From Desulfuromonadaceae bacterium (lineage in GTDB: Bacteria; Desulfobacterota; Desulfuromonadia; Desulfuromonadales; Geopsychrobacteraceae): 12,106 bases of DNA. This document shows, piece by piece, positions 1 through 8,363 of the stretch; position 1 is the stretch's first letter, and each line of letters opens with the position of its first letter. The position numbers and the translations under genes are program-made. The stretch covers positions 1 to 12,106 of the forward strand of contig WTCI01000201.1 in the NCBI GenBank assembly GCA_013138655.1. Direction: 5' to 3'. A model generated the notes under the pieces. It worked only from the letters and a program-made list of their open reading frames with translations. It had not been told where the DNA came from and made no database searches.

Positions 1-237
1 AAGATGTGCTGGTGATGCCCATGGAAAGGGTGTCTGTCGCCCGGATGGCGACAGTCAAGCCCCAGGGATGGCCATGTATTCATTCAATCGGCGGCCCTTG
101 GAATGGGCGGCACCAGACCATCAGCACTCATTCTTTTCTTTCCGGTTGCCGGTTCTATCTCCCGCCCTTGTCCGTGTGGGTCTGTGGCCAATATTCGCTT
201 TCTTTAATGGATTTACTGGAGCGAAGTAGCTCACCAA
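1..237. other. Non-coding stretch downstream of gap, with a small hairpin
   Basis: No convincing gene is visible here. In many bacteria pgk follows gap, but no pgk start appears on the minus strand within this stretch, and the plus-strand reading frame resembles nothing I recognise. The one structure seen is an 8-bp perfect stem, CTGTCGCC (34-41) and GGCGACAG (47-54), with a 5-base loop. It lacks a T-run on either side, so it is a poor intrinsic terminator. It could still be part of the gap transcript 3' end, or of the leader of a gene beyond the window edge. Confidence 0.4.
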
Positions 238-1239
238 TTATTTATTGGCGATGTAGCGTACCAGGTCGAAAATGCGGTTGGAGTAACCCCACTCATTGTC
301 GTACCAAGCCAGGGTTTTGACCATGTTTCCGCCGATCACGTTGGTCGTCAAGGAATCAAAAATTGATGAGGCGGCAGAGCCGTTAAAATCTTTTGAGACC
401 AATGGCAGATCACAGTACTCAAGGATCCCCTTCAGCTCGTTTTCAGCCGCAGACTTCATGGCGGCGTTGACCTCTTCAATGCTTGTGCTCTTCTCTGTTT
501 CCACGACCAGATCGACCAGAGAAACGTTCGGTGTCGGCACGCGAATCGCCATTCCGTCCAACTTGCCTTTGAGTTCAGGCAAAACCAGTGAAACTGCCTT
601 GGCGGCGCCGGTTGTCGTTGGAATCATCGAGACTGCGGCCGCCCGGGCCCGCCGCAAATCCTTGTGCGGCAGATCGAGAATATTCTGGTCGTTGGTATAG
701 GCATGAATGGTGGTCATCAGTCCACGGACAATGCCGAACTGTTCCAGCAGTACTTTGGCGACCGGGGCCAGGCAGTTGGTCGTACAGGAGGCATTGGAGA
801 GAATCTGGTGCACTGCCGGATCGTAGTCGGCCTCATTGATGCCCATGCAGACGGTGATGTCAGCGTTATTGCCGGGGGCACTGAGGACAACCTTGTCGGC
901 TCCTGCTGTCAGGTGCTTAGCCGCTTTGTCCCGATCGGTGAAAAGTCCAGTCGATTCGATGACAATCTCCACGCCCAGATCTTTCCAGGGGAGGTCGGCA
1001 GGATCACGTTGTGAGAGAATTTTGATCGCCTTGCCGTTGATCAGCAGATTGTCGCCATCGACACTGACATCCCCGCTGAAAATACCGTGGATAGAATCGT
1101 ATTTGAACAGGTGGGCCAGGGTGGCGGCATCGGTCAAGTCATTAATGGCCACGATTTCCAGATCATCGGAACCGCAGGCCACCCGCAGTACATTACGGCC
1201 GATGCGGCCAAACCCATTGATTGCAACCCTTACGGACAT
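238..1239 (-). CDS. gap: Glyceraldehyde-3-phosphate dehydrogenase, type I (NAD-dependent)
   Basis: Cytosolic enzyme of glycolysis/gluconeogenesis. It oxidises and phosphorylates glyceraldehyde-3-phosphate to 1,3-bisphosphoglycerate with NAD+. The 333 residues match the usual family length. The N-terminal Rossmann motif INGFGRIGR (residues 8-16) is followed by N33-D34, an acidic residue typical of NAD rather than NADP preference. The catalytic cysteine is C152 in SNASCTTNC, the partner histidine is H179 in TIHAYT, and the C-terminal WYDNEWGYS signature is at 312-320. The ATG start is set by an excellent Shine-Dalgarno, AAGGAGGAT, ending a few bases before it. The gene stands alone: the neighbour on its 5' side is divergent, and no pgk or tpi follows within the 237 bases available. 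The assignment is from motifs; the NAD preference is inference. Confidence 0.97.
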   Translation of the reverse strand: MSVRVAINGFGRIGRNVLRVACGSDDLEIVAINDLTDAATLAHLFKYDSIHGIFSGDVSVDGDNLLINGKAIKILSQRDPADLPWKDLGVEIVIESTGLFTDRDKAAKHLTAGADKVVLSAPGNNADITVCMGINEADYDPAVHQILSNASCTTNCLAPVAKVLLEQFGIVRGLMTTIHAYTNDQNILDLPHKDLRRARAAAVSMIPTTTGAAKAVSLVLPELKGKLDGMAIRVPTPNVSLVDLVVETEKSTSIEEVNAAMKSAAENELKGILEYCDLPLVSKDFNGSAASSIFDSLTTNVIGGNMVKTLAWYDNEWGYSNRIFDLVRYIANK

Positions 1240-1292
1240 GTTATCCTCCTTGTTTTGTTGGTGTCCTGTTGATGGACTCGCTTCAAAGCAAA

Positions 1293-1323
1293 ATCCACCG
1301 AGTGTGCAGTATCTGTGGTGGAT
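1293..1323. repeat. Inverted repeat in the gap leader / divergent intergenic region
   Basis: ATCCACC (1293-1299) and GGTGGAT (1317-1323) form a perfect 7-bp inverted repeat around a 17-base centre. It lies 54-84 bases upstream of the gap start codon, between two divergent genes. It could be an operator for a regulator of gap or a leader hairpin in the gap mRNA. I could not identify a convincing sigma70 promoter for gap on the minus strand, so its position relative to transcription start is unknown. Confidence 0.35.
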
Positions 1324-1381
1324 ATTTCGAAACTAAGAGTACCTAAAATCGGCAGAGTCGTAAATCCCTTTCCGTGAAAAA

Positions 1382-1410
1382 TTGCTGAATTTTTATGCCG
1401 TTTTTATGCT
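1382..1410 (+). promoter_or_regulatory. Weak candidate sigma70 promoter for the MBL-fold hydrolase
   Basis: TTGCTG (1382-1387), 17 bases, then TATGCT (1405-1410) in an A/T-rich stretch upstream of the hydrolase gene. Three of six and four of six positions match consensus, so this is only a candidate. No better match was found between the two divergent genes. Confidence 0.3.
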
Positions 1411-1469
1411 TGCAGCAGCGGATGTTTTCCGGTATAAGGGCAACGCTCATGGGGGATGAAAGGATCGTC

Positions 1470-2258
1470 GTGCGGGTATGCTTGCTGGCCAGTGGCAGTC
1501 GCGGAAATAGTACGCTGATTGAAGCCGATGGCTGTCGTTTGCTGGTGGATGTCGGTCTGTCCGGGCGGGAAACAGAGCGACGTCTTGCTACGCTCGGCCT
1601 TTCCGGTGAGGATCTGCATGCCATTTTAGTGACCCATGAGCACCACGACCATGTCGGCGGCATCGGACCGCTGGCCAGACGCTATGGCCTTCCGGTGCAT
1701 ATCGAACAGCAAACCCATGCAGCACTGCCGAAACTTGGGAAAATTGATCATTTGCAACGTTTTACTGCCGGCGATCAATTCGCGTTCCGTGATTTGACAA
1801 TCAATACCTTTTCGACAACGCATGATGCGGTCAACCCGGTTGGCTTTGTGATCCATTCCAGCGAAGGGAAAGTCGGGTTCGCCACGGATCTGGGCATACC
1901 GACCCGGTTGGTTGCTGATCATTTACAGCAATGCCGGGTGCTGGTGGTTGAAGCCAATCACGATGACCAGATGCTTCTGGACGGCCCTTATCCCTGGCAC
2001 CTGAAGCAACGGATTAAGGGGCGTCATGGTCACCTCTCCAATGTTGAAACCAGACGCTTGTTGCAGGATGTCAGCTGGCCTGGATTGGAAGCCCTGTTCC
2101 TGGCTCATTTGAGTGAAGAGAACAACTGTCCCGATATGGTTTCCGAACTGTTCCATCAAACCATGCTGGAGTATGGACATCGTCCGCAGATTATTGTCGG
2201 GAGTCAGCATCAAGTGAGTTCCTGTTTTGTCGGGGCTCTGATACAATCCACCGGGTAA
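1470..2258 (+). CDS. MBL-fold metallo-hydrolase, YycJ/WalJ-like
   Basis: Metallo-beta-lactamase-fold hydrolase of about 262 residues, close to the usual YycJ/WalJ size. From the chosen start, the metal-binding motif HEHHDH is at residues 56-61. It is followed by H118, D140 in FATD, the GRHGHLSN segment near 184-191, and H213 in AHLSEENN. The HGHLSN and HLSxENN blocks are characteristic of the YycJ branch, which is predicted to act as a nuclease or phosphodiesterase on nucleic acid; the exact substrate is not settled. The GTG start is preferred because homologues as I recall them begin just before the LLASGS strand, and AAAGGA ends five bases upstream. An ATG at 1449 with AAGGG eight bases upstream is a real alternative, adding seven residues. 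The strong hairpin at 2268-2312 suggests a single-gene transcript, separate from purL. Confidence 0.88.
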   Translation: MRVCLLASGSRGNSTLIEADGCRLLVDVGLSGRETERRLATLGLSGEDLHAILVTHEHHDHVGGIGPLARRYGLPVHIEQQTHAALPKLGKIDHLQRFTAGDQFAFRDLTINTFSTTHDAVNPVGFVIHSSEGKVGFATDLGIPTRLVADHLQQCRVLVVEANHDDQMLLDGPYPWHLKQRIKGRHGHLSNVETRRLLQDVSWPGLEALFLAHLSEENNCPDMVSELFHQTMLEYGHRPQIIVGSQHQVSSCFVGALIQSTG

Positions 2259-2267
2259 GTGAGTATT

Positions 2268-2312
2268 TAAACGAGCAGAGCAGGAAAGCTGATTTCCTGC
2301 TCTGCTCGTTTA
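2268..2312 (+). terminator. 20-bp perfect hairpin after the MBL-fold gene (likely terminator)
   Basis: Positions 2268-2287 pair perfectly with 2293-2312 around the loop GCTGA (2288-2292). The outer edge is TAAA/TTTA, which supplies only a short T-run. The stem begins nine bases after the hydrolase stop codon. The stem is very strong but the poly-T tail is poor, so this is either a terminator, an mRNA 3'-end protector, or a palindrome belonging to the neighbouring repeat element. The symmetry means it could act in either direction. Confidence 0.7.
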
Positions 2313-2327
2313 TGGCGCATCATTTTT

Positions 2328-2477
2328 GATGGCGTCGCAAAAAGTCATGGGATGGCTAAGCAAAAATTTCGCCCTACAAGGCCTAGTGGTTTTTCAGGGG
2401 TGAAGGCATACATGTGGTATGTCGAGGTCCTGAAAAAACGCTGTAACGCAGTAGGTCGGACTTTTTGCGACGCCATC
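2328..2477. repeat. Long imperfect palindromic element with 19-bp perfect ends in the purL leader
   Basis: The 19-base end GATGGCGTCGCAAAAAGTC (2328-2346) is repeated exactly, inverted, at 2459-2477. Three further complementary pairs are nested inside in the right order. CCTAC (2373-2377) pairs with GTAGG (2451-2455). TTTTTCAGG (2390-2398) pairs with CCTGAAAAA (2429-2437). GGCATAC (2405-2411) pairs with GTATGTC (2417-2423, one G-T), closing on the 5-base loop ATGTG. The whole 150 bases can fold into one long interrupted hairpin ending 28 bases before the purL start codon. No protein is encoded. It looks like a MITE- or REP-type intergenic repeat; a leader regulatory structure is the alternative. 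No clear target-site duplication is visible, since both flanks are merely T-rich. Confidence 0.8.
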
Positions 2478-2505
2478 TTTCTTAAAGATCACCGCGGAGA
2501 ATTGA

Positions 2506-5487
2506 ATGGCCTGGAGAATTGTTGTTGGACTGAAAGACGGCGTAAAGGACGCCCGAGGCGAACGGGTTCGACGGGAAATCAGCGAGCATCTCGGTTACCG
2601 GCTGGAAAAAGTTCAGACGCTGGATGTTTATACCGTCGCTGCCGATTTAAGTGACGCCGAAGTTGAACAGGCTGCCCGAGGGCCCTTTTCCGATCCGGTG
2701 ATTCAGGATGTTGCGATCAATCGACCGCTGGCCAGCGGCTTCGATATTCTGATCGAAGTCGGCTTTCGTCCCGGAGTGACAGACAATACCGGCCGAACGG
2801 CTAAGGAAGCGATTCAGTATATCACGGGTCGACCATTCAAGATCGACGAGGGGGTCTATACCTCGACCCAGTATTTGTTGACCGGCCTGACTGACAAAGC
2901 GGTCGCTGAGAGAATTGCCAAGGATTTCCTGGCCAACGGCTTGATTCAGCACTGGACAATTCTTGCTGCGGATGAACTTGACTCGCAAACCGGGGTTCCG
3001 GTGACGGTTCCCAGGGTGGTCAGTGACAGCTCGCCGACCGTGCGGGGTATCAATCTGCAGATCTCTGACCGGGAACTACTCGACCTCAGCCGCGTGGGCA
3101 TGCTGGCCCTGAATCTCGAAGAGATGCAGAAGATTCAGCGGCATATTGCTGACCCTCAGGTGGTCGTCGAACGGGAGAAGGTTGGGCTCGGTGCGGAACT
3201 GACCGATGTCGAACTGGAAGCCTTGGCGCAGACCTGGAGTGAACACTGCAAGCATAAGATCTTTTCCGCAAAGATCGAGTATGAAGACGAAAACGGCAAC
3301 AAGGAAACGATCGATTCCCTGTTTAAAACCTATATTGTCGGGGCAACCCGTGATATCCGCGAAAAGATGGGCGATAAAGATTTTTGTCTGTCGGTTTTCA
3401 AGGATAACGCCGGTGTTATTGAGTTCACCGACGACTGGAGTCTCGTTTTTAAGGTTGAAACACATAACTCACCGAGTGCCCTTGATCCTTACGGTGGCGC
3501 GTTGACCGGCATTGTCGGTGTCAATCGCGACGGTGTCGGTACCGGTATGGGGGCCCGGCTGATTTTCAATACGGATGTTTTCTGTTTCGCCTCGCCCTTT
3601 CTGGAAAAAGAACTACCCCCGAGACTGCTTCATCCGCGGCGTATTTTTGAGGGTGTTGTTGAGGGTGTGGAACATGGCGGAAACAAGAGCGGTATCCCCA
3701 CAGTTAACGGTTCGCTCGTCTTTGATGAGCGGTTTGCCGGCAAGCCGTTGGTTTACTGTGGAACAGCAGCCATTATGCCACGCTTGCTGCACGGTAAACC
3801 CTGCCACGAGAAAAAGGTTCTGGTGGGCGACCACATTGTCATGACCGGTGGTCGGATCGGTAAGGATGGCATCCACGGGGCAACCTTCTCCTCTGAAGAG
3901 TTGCACGAAGGTTCACCGGTGACTGCGGTGCAGATTGGTGATCCGATTACCCAACGTAAAATGTTCGATTTTCTGACGATTGCCCGAGATCGTGGTTTGT
4001 ACAATTCCTTCACCGATAACGGGGCTGGTGGTCTGTCCTCTTCCGTTGGCGAAATGGCAGAAGATACCGGTGGCTGCGAACTGCATCTTGATCGGGCTCC
4101 GCTTAAATATTCAGGCCTGCACCCCTGGGAAATTCTGATCTCCGAAGCCCAGGAGCGGATGACCCTGGCGGTTCCTGCCGAGAATCTGACGGAATTTATC
4201 TCCCTGGCCGGAGAGATGGATGTCGTGGCGACCGATCTTGGGCAGTTTACCGACTCGGGATATTTCCACTGCCTCTTTGAGGGGAAGACGGTTTCCTACC
4301 TGTCGATGAAATTTCTCCATGAAGGGGTCCCGCAGATGGTCCTCCCGGCCAAATGGCAGCCGCAGGCACGGGTTGAACCGACATTTTCGCAACCGCAGGA
4401 TTTAACTGCCGAGCTCCGGAAACTGCTCGGTCGGTTGAACATCTGCTCCAAAGAATCGGTGGTGCGGCGCTACGATCACGAGGTGCAGGCGGGGACGGTG
4501 ATTAAACCATTGGTCGGGGTTGCCAATGATGGTCCCTCGGATGCCGCGGTTTTCCGACCGATCCTTGATTCTTTCGTCGGGGTGGTGGTCTCGCACGGTA
4601 TCTGCCCGAGTTACAGTGATATTGACACCTATCATATGATGGCTTGCGCGATCGACGAGGGGCTGCGTAATTTCGTCGCGGTCGGCGGTAACATCGATCA
4701 TGTTGCCGGGCTGGACAACTTCTGCTGGTGCGATCCGGTCAAAAGTGACAAGACTCCGGATGGCGAATACAAAGCCGCACAGTTGGTACGGGCCAATAAG
4801 GCGCTCTATGATTACTGCGTCGCCTTCGGTGTGCCGCTGATCTCGGGTAAAGATTCGATGAAAAACGATTACCAGATCGGTGACACCAAGATTTCGATTC
4901 CACCGACGGTGTTGTTTTCGGTCATCGGTAAAATTGAGGATGCTCGCAAAGCGGTATCGATGGATGTCAAGCGTCCCGGTGACCTGGTTTACCTGCTCGG
5001 TGATACCTACGATGAACTGGGTGGTTCAGAATATTATGCGGAGCAGGGCGAGCTTGGCAGTAAAGTGCCGCAGGTTGATGCCGAAACCGCTTTGTTGCGT
5101 TATCGCACATTGCATCAGGCCCAACAACAGGGCGTCATCGCTTCCTGCCATGATCTCTCCGATGGCGGCCTCGGGGTGGCCTTGGCTGAAAAAGCTTTTG
5201 CCGGCGGTTACGGCATGCGCGTGGCACTGGCGGATGTAGCGGCCGATGCTGAAATGCGTGACGACAAAATTCTCTTTTCTGAATCCCAGAGCCGACTGCT
5301 GGTAACTGTGAAACCTGTAGATCAGACAGGGTTCGAAAGCCTGTTCCGGGGGCAGAGTTGCCGGCTGCTCGGAAAGGTTGTTGCGGAACCGCTTCTGTCG
5401 ATCACCGGGCAGGCAGGGGACTCGGTGATCAATGCGCCGATTGATCAATTGAAAGAGGCGTGGCAAGCGCCGTTACGGGAGATGTAA
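2506..5487 (+). CDS. purL: Phosphoribosylformylglycinamidine synthase, PurS-like/PurL fusion
   Basis: Synthetase part of FGAM synthase, which converts FGAR, ATP and glutamine-derived ammonia to FGAM in de novo purine synthesis. At 993 residues it is longer than small PurL (about 720-750) and shorter than the large single-chain enzyme (about 1300). Residues 1-75 and about 78-155 look like two PurS-like repeats (IVVGLKDGVKDARGERV; ILIEVGFRPGVTDNTGR). The linker motif TWSEHCKHKIF is at 243-253, and the nucleotide/substrate block VFKVETHNSPSALDPYGG at 314-331. The second AIRS-like half carries DLSDGGLG at 883-890. There is no glutaminase domain; that role falls to purQ, which starts one base after the stop. 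GGAGA five bases upstream supports the ATG. I see no clear promoter between the preceding hairpin and this start, so transcription probably begins in or beside the palindromic element. Confidence 0.95.
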   Translation: MAWRIVVGLKDGVKDARGERVRREISEHLGYRLEKVQTLDVYTVAADLSDAEVEQAARGPFSDPVIQDVAINRPLASGFDILIEVGFRPGVTDNTGRTAKEAIQYITGRPFKIDEGVYTSTQYLLTGLTDKAVAERIAKDFLANGLIQHWTILAADELDSQTGVPVTVPRVVSDSSPTVRGINLQISDRELLDLSRVGMLALNLEEMQKIQRHIADPQVVVEREKVGLGAELTDVELEALAQTWSEHCKHKIFSAKIEYEDENGNKETIDSLFKTYIVGATRDIREKMGDKDFCLSVFKDNAGVIEFTDDWSLVFKVETHNSPSALDPYGGALTGIVGVNRDGVGTGMGARLIFNTDVFCFASPFLEKELPPRLLHPRRIFEGVVEGVEHGGNKSGIPTVNGSLVFDERFAGKPLVYCGTAAIMPRLLHGKPCHEKKVLVGDHIVMTGGRIGKDGIHGATFSSEELHEGSPVTAVQIGDPITQRKMFDFLTIARDRGLYNSFTDNGAGGLSSSVGEMAEDTGGCELHLDRAPLKYSGLHPWEILISEAQERMTLAVPAENLTEFISLAGEMDVVATDLGQFTDSGYFHCLFEGKTVSYLSMKFLHEGVPQMVLPAKWQPQARVEPTFSQPQDLTAELRKLLGRLNICSKESVVRRYDHEVQAGTVIKPLVGVANDGPSDAAVFRPILDSFVGVVVSHGICPSYSDIDTYHMMACAIDEGLRNFVAVGGNIDHVAGLDNFCWCDPVKSDKTPDGEYKAAQLVRANKALYDYCVAFGVPLISGKDSMKNDYQIGDTKISIPPTVLFSVIGKIEDARKAVSMDVKRPGDLVYLLGDTYDELGGSEYYAEQGELGSKVPQVDAETALLRYRTLHQAQQQGVIASCHDLSDGGLGVALAEKAFAGGYGMRVALADVAADAEMRDDKILFSESQSRLLVTVKPVDQTGFESLFRGQSCRLLGKVVAEPLLSITGQAGDSVINAPIDQLKEAWQAPLREM

Positions 5488-5488
5488 A

Positions 5489-6310
5489 ATGTCCAAAACT
5501 GTCAAAGCGATGGTCATTGCCGGTAACGGCACCAATTGTGAGCGGGAGGTCGCCTTTGCCTGCCGTCAGGCGGGAGCTGAAATCTCTGAAATTGTCCATA
5601 TTGCCGAATTGCTCGCCGGCCGGGTTAACCTTGAAGACTATCACCTGCTTAACTTGGCGGGTGGTTTTCTGGATGGCGATGATCTGGGAAGTGCCAAGGC
5701 GGGGGCGAATCGGTTATTGCATGCCCGAGTTGCCGGCAGTGAGCAAACCATTGCCGACCAGCTGAAGCAGTTTGTCGCCGACGGGAAACTGGTTATGGGG
5801 GTTTGCAACGGGTTCCAGCTCATGGTCAAGATGGGCCTGCTGCCCGCACTGGCAGGAAAACAACAGCAAAGCTGTTCATTGACCATTAATGATGGCGGTC
5901 GTTTTGAAGATCGCTGGACCTGGCTGAAAGTCAATCCTGAATCAGCTTGCGTTTTTACTCGTGGGCTGGAAAAGCTCTATTTGCCGGTCCGGCACGGCGA
6001 AGGAAAATTTGTCACAGATAGCCGGGAGACGTTGCAACGGCTGGAAGAGCAGCATTTGTCGGTCGTCAAATATGCCGATAACGATTTGCAACCGACGATG
6101 GTTTATCCCGACAATCCGAATGGCAGCCAGGCCGCTATTGCCGGGGTCTGTGATCCGACTGGAAGGTTATTCGGCCTGATGCCCCACCCGGAAGCGTATC
6201 TCCACCGGACGCATCATCCGCGCTGGACCCGTGAAGATCTGCCGGAAGAGGGAATGGGCCTGTGGTTATACCGGAATGCGGTGAATTTCATTCGCGAAGA
6301 GTTACTATGA
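5489..6310 (+). CDS. purQ: Phosphoribosylformylglycinamidine synthase glutaminase subunit PurQ
   Basis: Class I glutamine amidotransferase that hydrolyses glutamine and passes ammonia to PurL. The nucleophile elbow GVCNGFQLM places the catalytic cysteine at C106; the His-Glu pair is H233 and E235 in LMPHPEA. The N-terminal strand and oxyanion region (VIAGNGTNCERE, LAGGFLDGDD) fit the family. At 273 residues it is longer than typical small PurQ (about 225). The extra length includes a tail after HPE (HRTHHPRWTREDLPEEGMG) that resembles the C-terminal domain of the large single-chain enzyme. It starts one base after the purL stop with GGGAG seven bases upstream inside purL, so the two are almost certainly translationally coupled and made in step. 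Confidence 0.95.
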   Translation: MSKTVKAMVIAGNGTNCEREVAFACRQAGAEISEIVHIAELLAGRVNLEDYHLLNLAGGFLDGDDLGSAKAGANRLLHARVAGSEQTIADQLKQFVADGKLVMGVCNGFQLMVKMGLLPALAGKQQQSCSLTINDGGRFEDRWTWLKVNPESACVFTRGLEKLYLPVRHGEGKFVTDSRETLQRLEEQHLSVVKYADNDLQPTMVYPDNPNGSQAAIAGVCDPTGRLFGLMPHPEAYLHRTHHPRWTREDLPEEGMGLWLYRNAVNFIREELL

Positions 6311-6340
6311 AATTGAAAGTCTGAGGAGACAGCTGGAGCG

Positions 6341-7747
6341 ATGTTTGACAAATTACATGAAGAATGTGGTGTGTTCGGTATTTTCGGACACCCTGAAGCT
6401 GCAAACCTGACCTACCTGGGACTTTACGCTTTGCAGCACCGTGGTCAGGAAAGTTGCGGTATCGTTGCTGCCGATGGCTTGCACCTGAAGGCTCATTTGG
6501 GGATGGGGCTGGTTTCGGATGTCTTTAAAAAGACAGATATCTTTGAACAACTCCCGGGCAGCTCATCGATCGGTCATGTGCGTTATTCGACTGCCGGTGG
6601 CAATGATATGAAAAACTGTCAACCGATTATGGTCGATTATTCTCGTGGCAGTATTGCTGTGGCCCACAATGGTAATCTGGTCAATGCTGAGGAATTACGT
6701 AGTAAACTGGAAAAAAGTGGTTCTATTTTTTCCACTACGGCCGATACGGAAACCATCATTCATCTAATTGCCAGGGCTCAGTCCGATTCATTGGTAGAGC
6801 GTGTTTGTGAGTCTTTGCAGCAGGTTAAGGGGGCGTACAGCCTGGTTTTTCTGACTGAAACCCGGCTGTTGGCGGTCCGTGATCCTAATGGTTTCCGCCC
6901 GTTAAGCTTGGGTAAACTGGATGACGCTTATGTCGTTGCGTCTGAATCCTGTGCATTTGACTTGATCGAGGCCGAATTTATCCGCGAACTGGACCCCGGG
7001 GAAATGATCGTCGTTGATAAAGACGGCCTGAAATCATTTTTCCCCTTCAAGGAAACCAGAAATACCCCCTGTATTTTCGAATACATCTACTTCGCCCGTC
7101 CTGACAGCCGAATTTTCGATCGGATGGTCTATTCCGTGCGCAAGGAGTTCGGTCATCAACTGGCGCGTGAGTACCCGGTTGATGCGGATATTGTCATCGC
7201 CGTGCCGGATTCCGGAGTGCCGGCGGCCATGGGTTATGCTGAAGAGGCCGGGCTGCCGCTGGAGCTGGGACTGATTCGAAACCATTATGTCGGCCGTACT
7301 TTTATCGAGCCGCAGCAGTCGATCCGCCATTTCGGTGTCAAACTTAAATTGAATCCGGTCCGGGATATTATTGAGGGGAAAAGGATCATCGTTGTTGATG
7401 ACTCGATCATTCGTGGAACCACCTCCCGCAAGATCGTTAAAATGATCCGCAATGCCGGTGCCAGGGAAGTACATATCCGTATTTCCAGCCCGCCAGCCAG
7501 TTTTCCCTGTTTTTACGGTATCGACACACCATCACGTAAAGAACTGATCTCTGCGTCTCACACAATGGAAGAGATTAATCGCTACATTACTTCGGATTCT
7601 CTCGGTTACCTGTCAATCGAAGGTCTGCATACGGCAGTTCGGAAGTTCGGTGATGGCGGGACAGGTTTTTGCGATGCCTGTTTCAGTGGTAAGTATCCGG
7701 TCAAGTTTCCTCGTTTGAAAGCGGATAATCAGTTGGGTTTATTCTGA
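6341..7747 (+). CDS. purF: Amidophosphoribosyltransferase (glutamine PRPP amidotransferase)
   Basis: First committed enzyme of purine synthesis: PRPP plus glutamine gives 5-phosphoribosylamine. The 468 residues match the Bacillus-type enzyme. An 8-residue propeptide (MFDKLHEE) precedes C9, the expected N-terminal nucleophile after self-cleavage. The Ntn glutaminase half contains HRGQES and GHVRYSTAG. The PRPP-binding motif [14 protein letters not shown] spans 349-362. C244, C390, C444 and C447 fall where the B. subtilis enzyme binds its 4Fe-4S cluster ([25 protein letters not shown]), so this is the Fe-S, oxygen-sensitive subtype. It follows purQ by 30 bases, with AGGAG 12 bases before the ATG, and is most likely in the same operon. 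End-product inhibition by purine nucleotides is known for the family, not seen here. Confidence 0.97.
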   Translation: MFDKLHEECGVFGIFGHPEAANLTYLGLYALQHRGQESCGIVAADGLHLKAHLGMGLVSDVFKKTDIFEQLPGSSSIGHVRYSTAGGNDMKNCQPIMVDYSRGSIAVAHNGNLVNAEELRSKLEKSGSIFSTTADTETIIHLIARAQSDSLVERVCESLQQVKGAYSLVFLTETRLLAVRDPNGFRPLSLGKLDDAYVVASESCAFDLIEAEFIRELDPGEMIVVDKDGLKSFFPFKETRNTPCIFEYIYFARPDSRIFDRMVYSVRKEFGHQLAREYPVDADIVIAVPDSGVPAAMGYAEEAGLPLELGLIRNHYVGRTFIEPQQSIRHFGVKLKLNPVRDIIEGKRIIVVDDSIIRGTTSRKIVKMIRNAGAREVHIRISSPPASFPCFYGIDTPSRKELISASHTMEEINRYITSDSLGYLSIEGLHTAVRKFGDGGTGFCDACFSGKYPVKFPRLKADNQLGLF

Positions 7748-7799
7748 TAAATCAGTCAGTTGAGATATCTTTATTAATGTATATTCAAGGAGAGTGAAG

Positions 7800-8351
7800 A
7801 TGAGTGTCAAGGAGCAGTTAAAGCCGATCCTGGTGGAAATGTCTTATGAGGAACGCGAAGTGACCCTGGCTTCCGGGCGGAAAAGTAACTTCTATTTTGA
7901 TGGCAAGCAAACCACCCTGCACGCCACAGGCGGACTGCTGGTCGGCAAGGCGTTCTGGGCGGAGGTTCAGCAGTTCGAAGGACCGATTCACGGTGTTGGC
8001 GGGCTGACTCTCGGAGCCGACCCGATTGCTACCGCAACCTCTATTGCTGCGGCTCTGGAGGGTATCGATGTGCACGCTTTTATCATTCGTAAGGAACCTA
8101 AAGGTCACGGGACCGGGCAGTGGCTGGAAGGGCGTAAAAATTTGCCGCCCGGCTCTCGGGTGGTGATTGTGGAAGATGTGACCACCACGGGCGGTTCCTC
8201 GTTAAAAGCGGTCGAGCGGGCTCAGGAAGAAGGTCTGGAAGTGCTCGGCATCGTCACCCTGGTGGATCGCGAAGAGGGTGCACGGGAAGCGATTGAAGGG
8301 GCTGGGCAAAAGCTGCGTGCGGTCTTTACCCGATCTGAGGTGGTCGGTTAG
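7800..8351 (+). CDS. pyrE: Orotate phosphoribosyltransferase
   Basis: Transfers the phosphoribosyl group of PRPP to orotate, giving OMP in pyrimidine synthesis. The 183 residues are normal for the short PyrE type. The PRPP-binding motif VVIVEDVTTTGGSS is at 121-134, and the flexible-loop region RKEPKGHGTGQWLEG at 97-111 supplies the catalytic Lys/His residues. The N-terminal TLASGRKSNFYFDG block is diagnostic. The ATG at 7800 is chosen because AAGGAG ends seven bases before it; a GTG two codons earlier would sit on top of the ribosome site. It follows purF by 52 bases with no terminator between, so read-through from the purine genes is likely. A strong terminator begins 12 bases after the stop. 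Confidence 0.96.
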   Translation: MSVKEQLKPILVEMSYEEREVTLASGRKSNFYFDGKQTTLHATGGLLVGKAFWAEVQQFEGPIHGVGGLTLGADPIATATSIAAALEGIDVHAFIIRKEPKGHGTGQWLEGRKNLPPGSRVVIVEDVTTTGGSSLKAVERAQEEGLEVLGIVTLVDREEGAREAIEGAGQKLRAVFTRSEVVG

Positions 8352-8363
8352 ATCCCGTTGTTG

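Noticed and set aside
34..54. Hairpin as the gap terminator
   Set aside because: The 8-bp stem lacks a T-run on the gap side and lies almost 190 bases beyond the stop, so termination there is not supported.
6..320. A 104-codon plus-strand frame overlapping the 3' end of gap
   Set aside because: It has no ribosome site or family resemblance and runs through the gap stop region in antisense.
836..1336. A 166-codon plus-strand open frame antisense to gap, and others like it at 296-700 and 664-1014
   Set aside because: These are shadows of gap with no recognisable domain and no good ribosome site.
2352..2654. A 100-codon plus-strand frame starting inside the palindromic element and running into purL
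   Set aside because: It crosses the inverted repeat and overlaps the start of purL in another frame; the translation has no family resemblance.
7760..7785. A pyrE promoter TTGAGA ... TATATT between purF and pyrE
   Set aside because: The spacer is only 14 bases, too short for a sigma70 promoter.
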